Shown: positions 44,500 to 55,794 of the stretch, piece after piece
Position numbering within the stretch: the stretch's first letter is position 1
How the letters are laid out: each line of letters starts with the position of its first letter
Source: Closterium sp. Naga37s-1
Lineage: Eukaryota > Streptophyta > Zygnematophyceae > Desmidiales > Closteriaceae
Assembly: GCA_947471745.1 (NCBI GenBank)
Contig: CANJKZ010000512.1
Coordinates: 1 to 64,000 of the forward strand
Direction of reading: 5' to 3'
Length of the DNA: 64,000 nucleotides
The notes under the pieces: model-generated
Told to the model about the DNA's origin: nothing
Databases searched by the model: none
The model's input: the letters and a program-made list of their open reading frames with translations, nothing else
Program-made: the position numbers and the translations under genes

Positions 44500-44511
44500 G
44501 GCTGTCTGCCA

Positions 44512-46440
44512 CTAAGAGGAGTAGGGACCCTCTATCGCCTCTGCGTAAGAGCGCGGGGTCGGGATGTCTGGTGCATCCGGGTCTCCCTCAGGGGCAAGCA
44601 GCATGGACACGAGATGAGGTAAAGCAGCGGCAAAGCACTCAAACTCCTCCTGTCTGTCCTCAAGGACGTCTGTGCTAAGAGCACACTCACCCCCGACGGA
44701 TGGAGGACAGACAGACTCAGACTCAGACGCAGCAACAAGGCTAGCGGCGTAGTCTAGACGACAGGCGGCAGCAAAGTAAACAAGCTCAGCAACTAGAGCA
44801 GACGCAGCAGTGGACTCAAACGAAGGGTCAGTGACAACAGTGGCCAGGAAACGCGTGACAGTAGGACTAGCAGCACGAAGGGAGTCAGACTCCGGGTCCG
44901 GACCGTCAGGAAGAGAGGACGCAGGAGGAGACGGCAGAGGGACACGCTGTGGAGCAGTGGAAGGACGCAGAGTCATATAGTGAGTGCTGGGGACAGGAGG
45001 AGGACGCTGACGCGGAACACGACGACCAGTGCGGACTGCGCGAACAGGCGACTCTGGACGAGACTCAGGCGACGCAGGACGAGACTCAGGTGACGCAGGA
45101 CGAGACTCAGGCTCACGACGCTCCGTAAGACCTCTAGTCGGTCCAGAGTAAGGAGAAGGACCAGGCAGTGGAGAGGCTGGCTGTAACTGCGACTGCGACT
45201 GGACAGGTGGTGGACTCAGTAAGGGAGGAGTAGGACCAGTAGAAGGCGGGAGGCCAAGAACCTGATGAAGGAGCGGAACGTAGTACGGCCGCGGCCGTGC
45301 AGCGCCTCCAGAACCAGCAGAGACAGCACCCGTACCCCCAGCTCCAGGGTCCCCAGCTACAACTCCCGCAGCACCACCAGCTGCAGCACCTCTAGCAGCT
45401 CCAGCTCCAGCAGCACCTCCAGCATCAACAGCTCCAGCACAAGCAGCACCTCCAGTAGCACCAGCTCCAACTCCCGCTGCACCACCAGCTCCAGCACCAG
45501 TAGCACCTCTAGCAGCAGCAGCTCCAACTCCTGCAGCACCACCAGCTCCAGCAGCTCCAGTACCTCCAGTACGAGCACCTCTGGGACCAGCGGCTCCAGA
45601 ACCTCCAGCAGCTCCAGCACCAGCAGGACCTCCAGCAGCTCCAACTCCAGTAGCTCCAGCAACTCCAGTGCGAGCACCTCCGGGACCAGCGGCTCCAGTG
45701 CCCCCAGTAGCTCCAGCACCAGCAGGACCTCCAGCAGCTCCAACTCCAGCACCTCCAGCAACACGGCGACAGCGCCGAGCGTACCACTCTCGCAGCTGCT
45801 GTGGAGAGAGGGACTCCCGCCGTGACAAGACACCCGGAGGACCTCCAGACACAGCACGCTCAGGCTCAGCACCCCCAGACGCAGCACCCCCAGGCTCAGT
45901 ACCCCCAGGCTCCACACGCTCAGGCTCAGCACCCCCAGGCTCCGCACCCTCAGGCTCAGCACCCCCAGACTCTGGAACCCCAGGCTCAGCACCCCCAGGC
46001 CCCGCACCCGCACCCGCAGGCTCAGCACCCCTAGCAGTACCAGAGTCGACAGCTACCTCAACAGGCTCGATAGGGTCTACCTGGGACACACCTGAGGGGG
46101 CAGGACCCTGAGGGGGGAGGGGGTCTACCGGAGGAGCACCTGGTGCTAGGAAGAGCGGCGGGGGGGGGAGAGGGGCAGTGCGGTAGGGAAAGAGACGGTA
46201 GTAAGATACCGACTCGTCAAACGTGACGTCCTGAGAGGACAGAACACGACGCGTGGTCGGGTGGTAAAACTGCCACCCAGGCGCGTCAGGGGGGAAGCCA
46301 AGGAAGACGCAGGGAACAGCACGGGAGGACAGCTTGTCCGCGGAAGAATCGCGGACAAAAGCTCGAGATCCCCAGACACGGAACACAGACGCATCGCCAA
46401 CCTTCCCCGTCCACCGCAGAGTAGGTGTGGTCTCCGGCAA
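44512..46440 (-). pseudogene. Copia B integrase C-terminus, Gly/Ala linker and pre-RT segment, copy 2
   Basis: 642 codons open between two TAG stops (46453-46455 upstream, 44512-44514 downstream). Holds TLRWTGKVGDASVFRVWGSR, PCVFLGFPPDAPGW, QDVTFDESVSYY, then Gly-Ala-Glu-Pro repeats and DIPTPRSYAEAIEGPYSS, where RT begins. Both stops stand where F has CAG (Gln). Confidence 0.85.
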
Positions 46441-46452
46441 GGAGACACGAGG

Positions 46453-47766
46453 CTAAAGGTTGATCTGATGCGCAAAGTACTGAACCGCGAACGGCCACAG
46501 AAAATGGGGAGCAGCCGCATGGATCATGGACGTACGAGCGACGTCCACGACCATGCCAATGCGGCGCTCAGCAATCCCATTTTGCTGTGGGGAGGCCGGA
46601 AGCGTGAACGTCTGGCGGATTCCCTCCGCACGATAGAAAGCCCTCAGAAGGTCGGAGGAAAACTCACCACCTCTGTCTGAGTGCAGACGCAGAACAGGAA
46701 GGTCCGAGCCGAAACTCTCGCTGAGCTGGCGATGGGCACCGCGGATCCAGTCGATCAACACCTCAGTGACCTCACCCTTGCGGCGCAAGGGGAAGACTGT
46801 GGTGTAACACGAGTAGTCGTCAACGACCAGTAGGAAGTAACGCTCGTGACCCTGTCCACGGACACAGGCTGGGCCCCACACGTCCATGTGGAGAGTCTGC
46901 AGGGGAGCCTCTGTCGGAGGGAACTCGGAGGAGTGAGGAGCGGCGTGCTGCCGGCCCTCGACACAAGGAACACAGGTAGGCGCAGGCCCCGGAGGAAGGG
47001 GAGGGAGGGACCGGGGGAGACCAGAGACAAGGGTACGGGAGGCCATACCTCGAAGACGAGGCAGGGAGGGGTGACCAAGGCGGTGGTGCCAAAGGAGAGT
47101 CTGGTGTGACAGAGGACGACACGAGCAGGGGGCAGACGCCGGACTAGACCTGGACGCAGCAGCAAATACCTGACCAGACGCGGCTACCTGACCAGACGCA
47201 GCAACCGGAGGAGACGCAGTAGTCAGTGTGTACAGACTCGACCCAGGCCGACGGGTGAACGTGGCCAGGTGGCGGCCCGTCCGAGAGCAAGTGCAGTGGG
47301 TCACACGCTGACCTCCAGGGGTGAACTGGTCAACCCACACGTCCTGGAGGTCAGCTCCACTCACCAGGTTCGTAGAGAACGAGGGGAGGTGGAGTCCCGA
47401 CAGCAAGCCTGACGGGGCTGCAGGACACGGTAAAACCGTGGAGGAGTGAGCAAGGACTGGACCCCCAGAGGGGTCAGCCAGGGAGACTGCGACCGGCCGA
47501 TTGAGCGGCGTGAGTGTGGTGCTATCGCGAAAGAAAGAGCGCGAAGCACCGCAGTCAAGTGTGAAAGTGTGCAAGGCCTCAGTAGGTGCAGTACCAAAGA
47601 GAGCAGACTCACCAGCACCTGGAGCAGCAGACTCACTAGCACCTAGAGCAGCAGCCTCAATGCCCGGGTCGGGCGGTACACACAGGTAACAGTCACCCTC
47701 AGCACTATCAGTCACAGCATACATGGCAGCAAGGATAGCATCGAAATCAAGATCAAAGATAGCCAC
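46453..47766 (-). pseudogene. Copia B protease and integrase core, copy 2
   Basis: Same 437-codon frame as at 3479-4792. The reading upstream continues in frame as GDLLKQNVAIFDLDFD, so the Met at 47766 is internal. Confidence 0.85.
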
Positions 47767-47837
47767 ATTCTGCTTAAGCAGATCACCCCAGCGAGGGAGC
47801 TCAACATCGTCAGGAAACTGGGCGCGCCAGGCAACAG

Positions 47838-49032
47838 TCAGGCGACCGAAGCAGCGCTTTGTAGTGTGTGGCAGCCCGCACGTCTCCCCACGGCGCCCGC
47901 CGGTGCGAAGAACGTAAGTGCAGGGACCAGCACCCCCAGACCTCCCACGCCCAGCGTACCACTCACGAAGCTGCTAGGCCGACGGGGTCTCACGGGAACG
48001 CGGCTGCTGCTGGCGCTGGCTACCACCAAAGCCTCCACGCTGTGCGGCTCCACCTCGACCAGCACCACCGCCGCCACCACCTCCACCACCGCTGCCGCTC
48101 CACCGCCGCTGCCGCTGCCTCCACCACCCCCACCGTCGCCACCGAAGCCCCTACTCCCACCACCACCCCCACCTCCACCGCCACCCCCTCCGCCTCCTCC
48201 ACCGCCTCCACCGCCGCCCCCACCGTCCCCTCCACCACCCTTGCCCCCCTTGCCCTTGCTGTTGCGGCGCCTCCCACTAGGAGCAGACGCAGCCCCGACC
48301 TCCTCAGTGCCAACGAGGTCGACAGCACCAGCAGAAGCAACAGAGGGGAGAAGGGGGACAGGGGAACACCCCTCAAAGAAAGGGGCACGAGGGTCGCCGC
48401 GAGAAGCACCTACAGCAACGATACTCTTCTCAGCTGCAGTGAGGCGCTCCTCTAGCAGGTCGACGGTGAGCTCGGTGGGGCAAAGGGAGAGAAAGTGGTC
48501 CCTGACTGAAGCAAGGGAGTCAGGGAGACGGGTGACTAGGTAGTAAAGGGTGATGTACATGGGGGGGGGGGTTCTTGGCACAGAACTCAGTGGGAAGCGC
48601 AGCGCGGTAGCGGGCGTCACTAGTGCGGAGGTGAGTAATGAGGTCAGCGACTGTAGCAAAGGCGGCAAGGTCAGGGAACAGGTACGGAAGCATGAGGCGG
48701 CTGAGGGCAGCAGTGGCAGGGGAGGAGTAGCGCGCTACGACAGCGTCATACAAAGACTTAGCAGTCTTGTACTGGCCAAAGTGCGCGCGCTCAGCAGACG
48801 GCAGGTGACTACGAACAGCTGGGCGAGCAACAGCATCACGAGTGGTCCACTGCGAGCGAACCGTACTGTCAGCAGTGGCAGCAGGTGCAGGAGAGACACC
48901 GGACGTGTGATCGAAAAGGGATACTCCGTCCTTAGAGTCACACCGAAGAAAGAGCTGCATGTCGTCAACCCACACATCAAAGTCAACCGCACGCCCCTCA
49001 GCATCAAAGGTAAGAACATTAGGGCTAGCCAT
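47838..49032 (-). pseudogene. Copia B gag, copy 2
   Basis: Starts at ATG 49032. Frameshift at the G11 run (about 48560-48571) inside the P-P-P-M-Y segment, then the rest of gag (SLASVRDHFLSLCPTELTVD), a poly-Gly run and the knuckle region RTGGRRGETCGLPHTTKRC (C-x3-H-x4-C kept, first Cys replaced by Arg). TAG at 47974-47976 where F has CAG. Confidence 0.8.
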
Positions 49033-49100
49033 AGCGGCAGTAGCAGCAGTAGCAGCAGTGGGAACAGAAACAGCAGTAGCAGCAGGAGCAGTGCGGGCAG

Positions 49101-49812
49101 GGCAGTGCAGCTCAGTAGGGCGGCGCGGCTCGGCAGGGCGGCGTGGCTCGAAAGAGCGGCGCAGCTCGGCTGGGTGGCGCGGCTCGGCTGGGCGGCGCGG
49201 CTCGGCAGGGCGGCGCGGCTCGGCAGGGCGGCGCGGCTCGGCCGGGCGGCGTGGGTGCTTACCAGGGGCGGGTGCAGGGCAGGGCCGCAGCTGGCGGTTA
49301 GGTCAGGGCCGCGACTGGGGCGGCAGCATGGCAGGGCCGCGACTTGGCGGCGGTAGAGCAGGGCCGCGACTGGGGCGGCTGAAGGGCAGGGCCGTGACGA
49401 GTCGGCGGCAGAGCAGGGCCGCGACAGGGCGGCAGCAGGGCAGGGCCGTGGCTGGGCGGTGGTAGAGCAGGGCCGCGACGAGCAGCGGCAGGGCAAGGGC
49501 CGCGGCGGGCGGCAAGGTCGGGGCCGCGACGAGGGGCGGCAGGGTAGGGCTGCGACGGGCGGCTAGGGTAGGCCGCGACGGGCGGCAAGGCAGGGCCGCG
49601 GGTGGCGGCAGGGCAGGGCCGCGACTAGGCGGCTAGGTCGGGGCCGCGACGAGGTGGCGACAGGGCAAGGCCGCGACAGGCCGAGAAGGCAGGGGGCCGC
49701 GACGGGCCGTTAGGGGAGGGCCGCGACGGGCCGAGAAGGCAGGGCCGCGACGGGCGGCACTAGGGCAGGGCGCGCGACGGCGCAGGTGAGGCAGGCGCGA
49801 GGCGTGCTTCGG
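49101..49812 (-). repeat. GC-rich leader repeats of copia B, copy 2
   Basis: Same arrays as 6128-6850, shorter by two single bases near 49243 and 49524. Confidence 0.7.
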
Positions 49813-49891
49813 GCAGGGCAAGAAAAAAAGGTTTTAATCATGGTGGGCCCTAAAAAAAATGTTCCCACGAGGGAACCTGCTCATAATACCA

Positions 49892-50022
49892 TGTCAGAAT
49901 AGTGAAGGAACGAATGACTGAACTGGCAAGCAGGTGGGTACAAGTAGGAAACCTAAAAGTGTTGTACCTTATATGAACTACCCCACTACAACCTACACAG
50001 ACTATAGCATATAAGTTTGACA
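49892..50022 (-). repeat. 5' LTR of copia B, copy 2, with PBS at 49879-49891
   Basis: Differs from the 3' LTR at acgaatga, ctggcaag, accttatat and acaacc. Confidence 0.9.
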
Positions 50023-50027
50023 AGCGT

Positions 50028-50595
50028 TGCTCACCAAGTTCGTCAAGAACGTGGGGAGGTGGAGACCTGACAGAGAACCGGAGGGGACTGCTGGACACGG
50101 GAGGACAGTGGAGGCTCGTGCGACTACTGGGCGCCCAGTGGGGTCAGCCAGTGAGACTGGTACCGGTGCAGCAAGTGGTGTGAGTGTGGTGCAGTAACGA
50201 AAGAAACAACGTGACGCGCCTGAGTCAAGTGTGAAAGTGTGCAAGGCCTCAGCTGAGGCAGGACCTGTGGCGGGAGACGCACGAGCACCTAAAGCTGCAG
50301 CAGACTCACTAGCACCTGGAGCGGCAGCAGACTCACAAGCACCTAGTGCGGCAGCAGACCCAGAACCAGGGACACATCGCTGAGAAAACAACTCACTATG
50401 CAGATGCGGGGAGAATGTCTCCTGCTGACTCTGCTGCCGCCGCTGTGCAGTACGCAGAAAACCAAAGCCTCCACCACCTGGACGGGCTCGCTGAATAACC
50501 CACTCGCAAAGTTGCTGCGGGGATTGCGTGTCCGGGAGAGGCTGTGGCTGCTGCTGTCCACCCCTAGCCGCTGTGACTACCGTGATAGTGGCCAT
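50028..50595 (-). pseudogene. Copia C gag/protease fragment, copy 2
   Basis: Identical to 7057-7624. With B removed, SGLHLPTFLTNLVSNA would join the C fragment at 42624, which starts just after in the same protein. Confidence 0.8.
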
Positions 50596-50828
50596 GACAG
50601 GCAGTGACAGTCAGTAGCAGCAGCGCAAGGGCAGCAGTAGCGACTGCTGTAGTGACTGTGGAGGCCAGTAGAGTGCGTGGGCAGCAGGGCACAGGCTAGT
50701 GCAGTAACAGCAGTAGTGCCAGCAGTGGCAGCACGAGCAGCAGCAGCAGTAGTAGCAGCAGTCGTTGCAGTAGCAGTAGGAGCAGCAACAGCAGCGCTTA
50801 GCAGTAGCAGCAGCTCATGCAGCAGTGG

Positions 50829-51359
50829 CGCGCTGGGCAGCAAGGCGCACTAGCGCGTTTAGGGTTGCAGAGCGCGCTGGCGCGCTTAGTAGCAGGGCGC
50901 GCTGGCGCGCTGAGCTGCGGGGCGCACTGGTGCGCTGGGCTGCGGGGCGCGCTGGCGCGCTTCGCAGTGGGGCGCGCTGGCGCGCTTCGCAGTGGGGCGC
51001 GCTGGTGCGCTGAGCTGCGGGGCGCGCTGGCGCGCTTAGCAGCGGGGCGCGCTGGCGCGCTGGGCTGCGGGGCGCGCTGGGCTGCGGGGCGCGCTGGCGC
51101 GCTAGGCTGCGGGGCGCGCTGGCGCGCTAGGCTGCGGGGCGTGCTGGCGTAGGAGCTGCTCGCGGGCAGAAGGGGCGCGCAGGGCAGGGGCTGCTCGCGG
51201 GCAGCCGGGGCGCTCGGGGCAGGGGCTGCTCGCAGGCAGCAGTGGCGCACGGGGCAGGGGCTGCTCGCAAGTAGCAGGGGCGCGCGGGGCAGGGGCTGTT
51301 CGCGGGCAGCAGGGGCGCGCGGGGCAGGGGCTGCTCGCGGGCAGCAGGGGCACGCATGA
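50829..51359 (-). repeat. GC-rich leader repeats of copia C, copy 2
   Basis: As 7858-8380 with one more ggcgcgct subunit. Confidence 0.75.
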
Positions 51360-51515
51360 CAGTAGATCAGCGCGCTAGGGCAGGCAGTGCGAGTAGCTGC
51401 AAAGCAGCGTGACACTGTGCAAGAGGGCCGGACAGCGCAAGGGCGCTTCGGGCAGGAGCTAGCGGAACGATCGGTGGGCCCTAAAAATCTAATAGGTTTC
51501 CTGCTCTAAATACCA

Positions 51516-51640
51516 TGTCAGAATCAAGTGTGCATGAATGATTGGATTAGCAAGAGTTGGGGTACAAGTACTAACCCTAGAAGTAATGTACCCCATAAGG
51601 AGTGCCCCACTATAGCCTACAAGTGAGATTGTACTTTGAC
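51516..51640 (-). repeat. 5' LTR of copia C, copy 2
   Basis: Same sequence as 8537-8661, PBS at 51503-51515. Confidence 0.75.
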
Positions 51641-51872
51641 GCGCTTCACCTTGAATATCCAGATGCCATTGTCAACGTTCACCCAAGGGGGAACTGAGTC
51701 GATGTAAGTGCATGTGGACCTTCAAGATGTCATGGATGCTATCCACTAAGAGGTCCAGCATCGCGAGACTGCTTCAGGGTATGTGTGAGGGGTCGGGATG
51801 TCAAGAGCATATAGGTCAGCCTCAGGGGCTAGCCGCATGGCACGGAGATGAGGAGCAGCGTGTGAGAGTGCG
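51641..51872 (-). pseudogene. Copia D RT fragment, copy 2
   Basis: Same remnant as 8662-8893, beginning at the outer edge of the C LTR. Confidence 0.6.
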
Positions 51873-52201
51873 CTGCCATTTAACATATTCTTATTTCCAT
51901 AATTTTCCTTTATCTTATTCTCCATATTTTTCTCTTTTATTTGCACTTTATTTTACCTAAATCGGAATACTATTCCATTTTCTATATCATTCTATTTGTT
52001 TCACTTAATATTTTCGGCACCGACAGTATTTTGGCTCTATGGTAACTGAAACATACACCGAAGAGGGCAAGTGTATGAGACGATAGCAGGCGTAACTATA
52101 CATAGGGGCTAAGGCCTTGTCCCACCTCGAGGTTGTTTCTAGGGCGGATTGAGGACCGCCCTTGGGTTGTCCCGTATAAAGGAGAAACTCGACAACCACT
52201 G
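51873..52201. other. AT-rich non-coding stretch, copy 2
   Basis: Matches 8894-9222; nothing more can be said. Confidence 0.4.
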
Positions 52202-52499
52202 TCATTTCTTGTCGTCATCTGACTTGATGCGCTGCAAAAGGTGTTGTTCCCTGTTGGCAGCTCTCCTAAACTTTTCAGCCTTGCCCGAGGTGCCCAGCTT
52301 TTGAGTCTTCATTCCCACTGCCCGCGTGTACAGCCTCGCATGCAGCCTAAAGGCAATTTCAATCTTCCGAAGGACATGTCGTGTTTGGAAGTTCGCCTGC
52401 GCACCCGGGACGTACAACATGTCGGGGACGAGGATATGCTTCGTCACCGCACTCAAAGAGGTGGGTATATGACCGCCCTACATAAATTATACCATAAAG
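52202..52499 (-). pseudogene. Possible copia G remnant, copy 2
   Basis: Same single motif (LVPDMLYVPGAQANF) as 9223-9520. Confidence 0.35.
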
Positions 52500-53173
52500 A
52501 CAGCATGGTCAGGTGATGTGGCATTTATATAAAATGCTCCGTAGTCGTCGCCCCATGTTGTGTGCCATTCCCAGTGGCAGGCAGTGAGGCGGCAAGAACA
52601 TGTGCTCATGCGTAAATGCCGCGACATGTTCCCGACAATTCTTGAGGGCCCGTCCATGGGGGCTTATTGCACTGTCATGGGCCCCGACATGGACGAGCTA
52701 GTGCCTCGTCTCGCCACAGAGGGCATCGTGTCACATCGCCTACAGGTGAGCAACAAAAAAAAGAGTGGATGCTCTGGTCAGCCCATCACATATGCGTCTA
52801 TTTCACAAACAAACCATAACATCGGCTTGATTTCTAAATCACCATATATCACCATATAACCCCCATGTCCGTCCCATTCCCCGCTCCTGCCTGTGCAAGC
52901 AGGTGCACACTGTTGTTGCCATCACAAGGACGAAGGGCAGTCACCTAGTGGCAAAGTGGACTTTGTAAAGGCGAGTCCATGGGGGGAATGGTTCTCGGAC
53001 ATCGCCATTCTTGCGCCATCCGGTGGATAGTGGAATGCGAGAACTCTCTTCATTGTCCACGCCGAGTCCCGGAGTGGCGAAGAAGTCAATTACACGTCCC
53101 AGAATGTGAGGATGCAATGATTTGCCCGCTCACCATGTGCAGGCAGCTCACCCCTGGCAGAGTGCCTAGCGTC
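52500..53173. other. Unassigned sequence left of copia E, copy 2
   Basis: Matches 9521-10194. Confidence 0.3.
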
Positions 53174-53178
53174 CATGG

Positions 53179-53304
53179 TCTCAAAGTTAGAATGCAACGG
53201 AATGACTGAATTAGGGTTGGGAAGGATACAAATAGGAAACCTACCAAAGTTGTACTCACTAGAGAGTACCTCACTACAGCCTATCACAAGATTAACATTT
53301 GACA
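53179..53304 (-). repeat. 3' LTR of copia E, copy 2
   Basis: 126 bp, identical to 10200-10325. Confidence 0.88.
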
Positions 53305-53511
53305 CACCCCCATAGGCTAAGTGAGGGACATCAGAGCAAGCAAGGTGAACAAACGGTCACAAGACCAGTCAAGGCAAGAAGCAAAGCAAGCTCAGGGTGG
53401 ATCTCAAGGACACCACACAAATTCCGAGCGCAGGCAAGCGGCCACAAGGCCAGTTCAAGAGTTCACTAGGATATATATAGGAAAGTACAACAAGCAGAGC
53501 AAGCAACAAGA

Positions 53512-54534
53512 CTACAGCAACCGAGGGCCTACCTCAACAAGCCCCAACTGCACACTGAACCTGTGGTGGTCACCAAGCGCCAGGGCCTTGGTGAAGACGT
53601 CTGCAGTGTTGGCCTCTGAGGCCACAAAGTCCAGGCGTGCCTGGCCGCATCGCTGCAGCTCTCGCAGGAGGAAGTACCTCACGTCAATATGCTTCACTCT
53701 GCTCTCCAGTCAAGGCTCTCGACAGAGGAGGATCATGGCCTTGTTGTCAGCGTACAAGGTCGGTGCAGAGCGAGGCCGCTAACCAAGGTCGGCAAGCAAG
53801 AAGGTCAACCAGCAAAGCTCCTGTGCCGCCATGGCACCAGCGTAGATCTCTGCCTCTGCACTGGAAGTAGCCACAGACGACGACCGTGTAGACCTCCACA
53901 ACACAGCACCAGCTCCCAGACTGAAGCAGTAACCCTGAGTCGAGCGCTGAGTCTCCACGTCGTCAGCGTAGGAAGAGTCGCAGTGACCAGTCAACGCCAC
54001 TGGCTGAGTCCCTCCAAGCACAAGCCCCATGCCTGATGTAGTCGCCAGGTACTTCGCCACCCTCACAGGTGCTGTCCAGTGGACAGGACGGTGTCTCCCA
54101 GTCGCAACAAAGCGAGAAAGGATGCTGAGGGGAAAGGCGAGGTCCGGCCGAGTACAAGTCATCAGGTACATGAGGCAGCCCACCAGCTCTGCGTAGGGAC
54201 CACTGGACTCAAAGGGCTCGTCCGGAAAGGGGCCAGTGAGTCTGTGGTCAACAGCAAGAGGTGTGGGCTGTGTGGTGGAGAACTGGAAGTCGAACCGCCG
54301 AAGGACCTGCTGCACCATGTGTGACTGAGTCAGTGTGATGGTGCGAGCGGCTCTGTCCCTGGTGATCTGCAGGCCAAGGTAGCGCTGCAGTGCACCTAGG
54401 TCAGTGCACTTGTGTCTCTTCTGCAGTTCAGACTTCACCTGAGCCAGAGCTGCCCTGTCTGCTGTGGCAAAGACCAAGTCGTCGACGTACACTAGTATAA
54501 AGAAAGGAGTGGAACCAGTGCGAACAAACAGCAA
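53512..54534 (-). pseudogene. Copia E RT C-terminal half and RNase H, copy 2
   Basis: Same reading and same two internal stops as at 10533-11555. Confidence 0.85.
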
Positions 54535-54642
54535 CGGGTCGGCAGAGGAAGGACAAAACCCAAGGTCACAAAGCGTGGAGCGAAGAGTGTCGTGCCACTC
54601 ATGGGGCGACTGGCGGAGACCGTAGACTGGCCGTCTCAGGCT

Positions 54643-55716
54643 CTACTGGGTCCCAGGTGGGAAGGTGTCAGTGAAGCCAGGAGGGCGGCGCAGCCAGATC
54701 TCCTCGTGTAGCCGGCCCTGGAGAAACGCAGTAGAGAAGTCAAGGGAGTGCAGCTCGTAGTATTGCTGTGCTGCTACGTGCAGTAACACCCGAAGAGTAG
54801 TTATCTTCGGGGTCAGGGCGAAGGTCTGGAAGAATTCAACTCCCTCACGCTGACTGAAATCCCTAGCCACGTAGCGCGCCTTGAACACAGGCGGTGAACC
54901 AGGCGGCCGCTTCACCTTGAAGAGCCACATGCCATCGACTACGTTCGCCCTGGGAGGGGGAACTGCATCGACGTAGGTGCCTGTGGATCTCCAAGAGGCT
55001 AGCTCCGAGGCCATAGCCGCTTTCCACTGAGAGGCCCACGCCCCTGACACTGCCTCACGGTAAGTACGAGGAGTCGGTATATCAAGGGCGTCGGGGTCTC
55101 CCTCAAGGGATAGCAGCATGGCACAGACAGAGGGAGAAGCGGCTGCCCAGTACTCCAGCTCAGACTCTCTGTCCTCTAGGACGTCACAGCCAAGGGCAAA
55201 CCCACCCCCGATGGACAGAGGACGGGAGGGAGGAGCTGGCACCACACGGGTGGTGTAGTCAAGGCAACTGGCGGCAGCAAACTCAGCGACAGCGGCAGTG
55301 AGAGCCGAGACAGATGACGGAGGGAAACGAGAGTCGGTGACAAGAGTGGTGAGGACACGAGGGACAATAGGATAACCGGCACGGTAGTAGTCAGTGACAT
55401 GTGTAGGGGGGGAAGGGAGAGAGGACGGAGGAGGAGACGGGAGAACGGACTCAGGAGGAGGACGACGAAGAGACGAACAAAGGAGGTCCGTGCGGAGGTC
55501 GGGAACGGGATACGAGTGACGAGCACGCGGAGGACAGGGACGGACACGAAAGTGTGGGACAACTGGTGGAGGAGACTGCGGTGGAGGAGAAGACCAGACC
55601 GCCGGACTGTCGCCAGGAGGAGGAAACGTGGGACCAAACGCTGGAGGGGACGGAGTGTCAACAAGAGGAGAGGAGGGAAGACCAAGGGCCCGAAGGCCAC
55701 TCACGGGTGGGAACAA
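54643..55716 (-). pseudogene. Copia E RT N-terminal half, copy 2
   Basis: Same 357-codon frame as at 11664-12737, closed by the TAG that replaces TGG. Confidence 0.85.
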
Positions 55717-55794
55717 CTGCCGCTCCAGAGGGAGCTGCTGTGGTCGCAGCTGCGGCGGCGGTGTCTGATGCTGCTGTGGCTGCTGCTGCTGCTG

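Larger units (their letters stand above)
42620..50027 (-). mobile_element. Copia family B, copy 2, full length with both LTRs
   Basis: LTRs 42625-42755 and 49892-50022 (131 bp) differ at four positions, so it is older than F. Perfect target duplication agcgt (42620-42624, 50023-50027). It inserted into copia C between the protease and the pre-integrase segment. PPT cacccccata at 42756-42765; PBS at 49879-49891. Confidence 0.95.
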
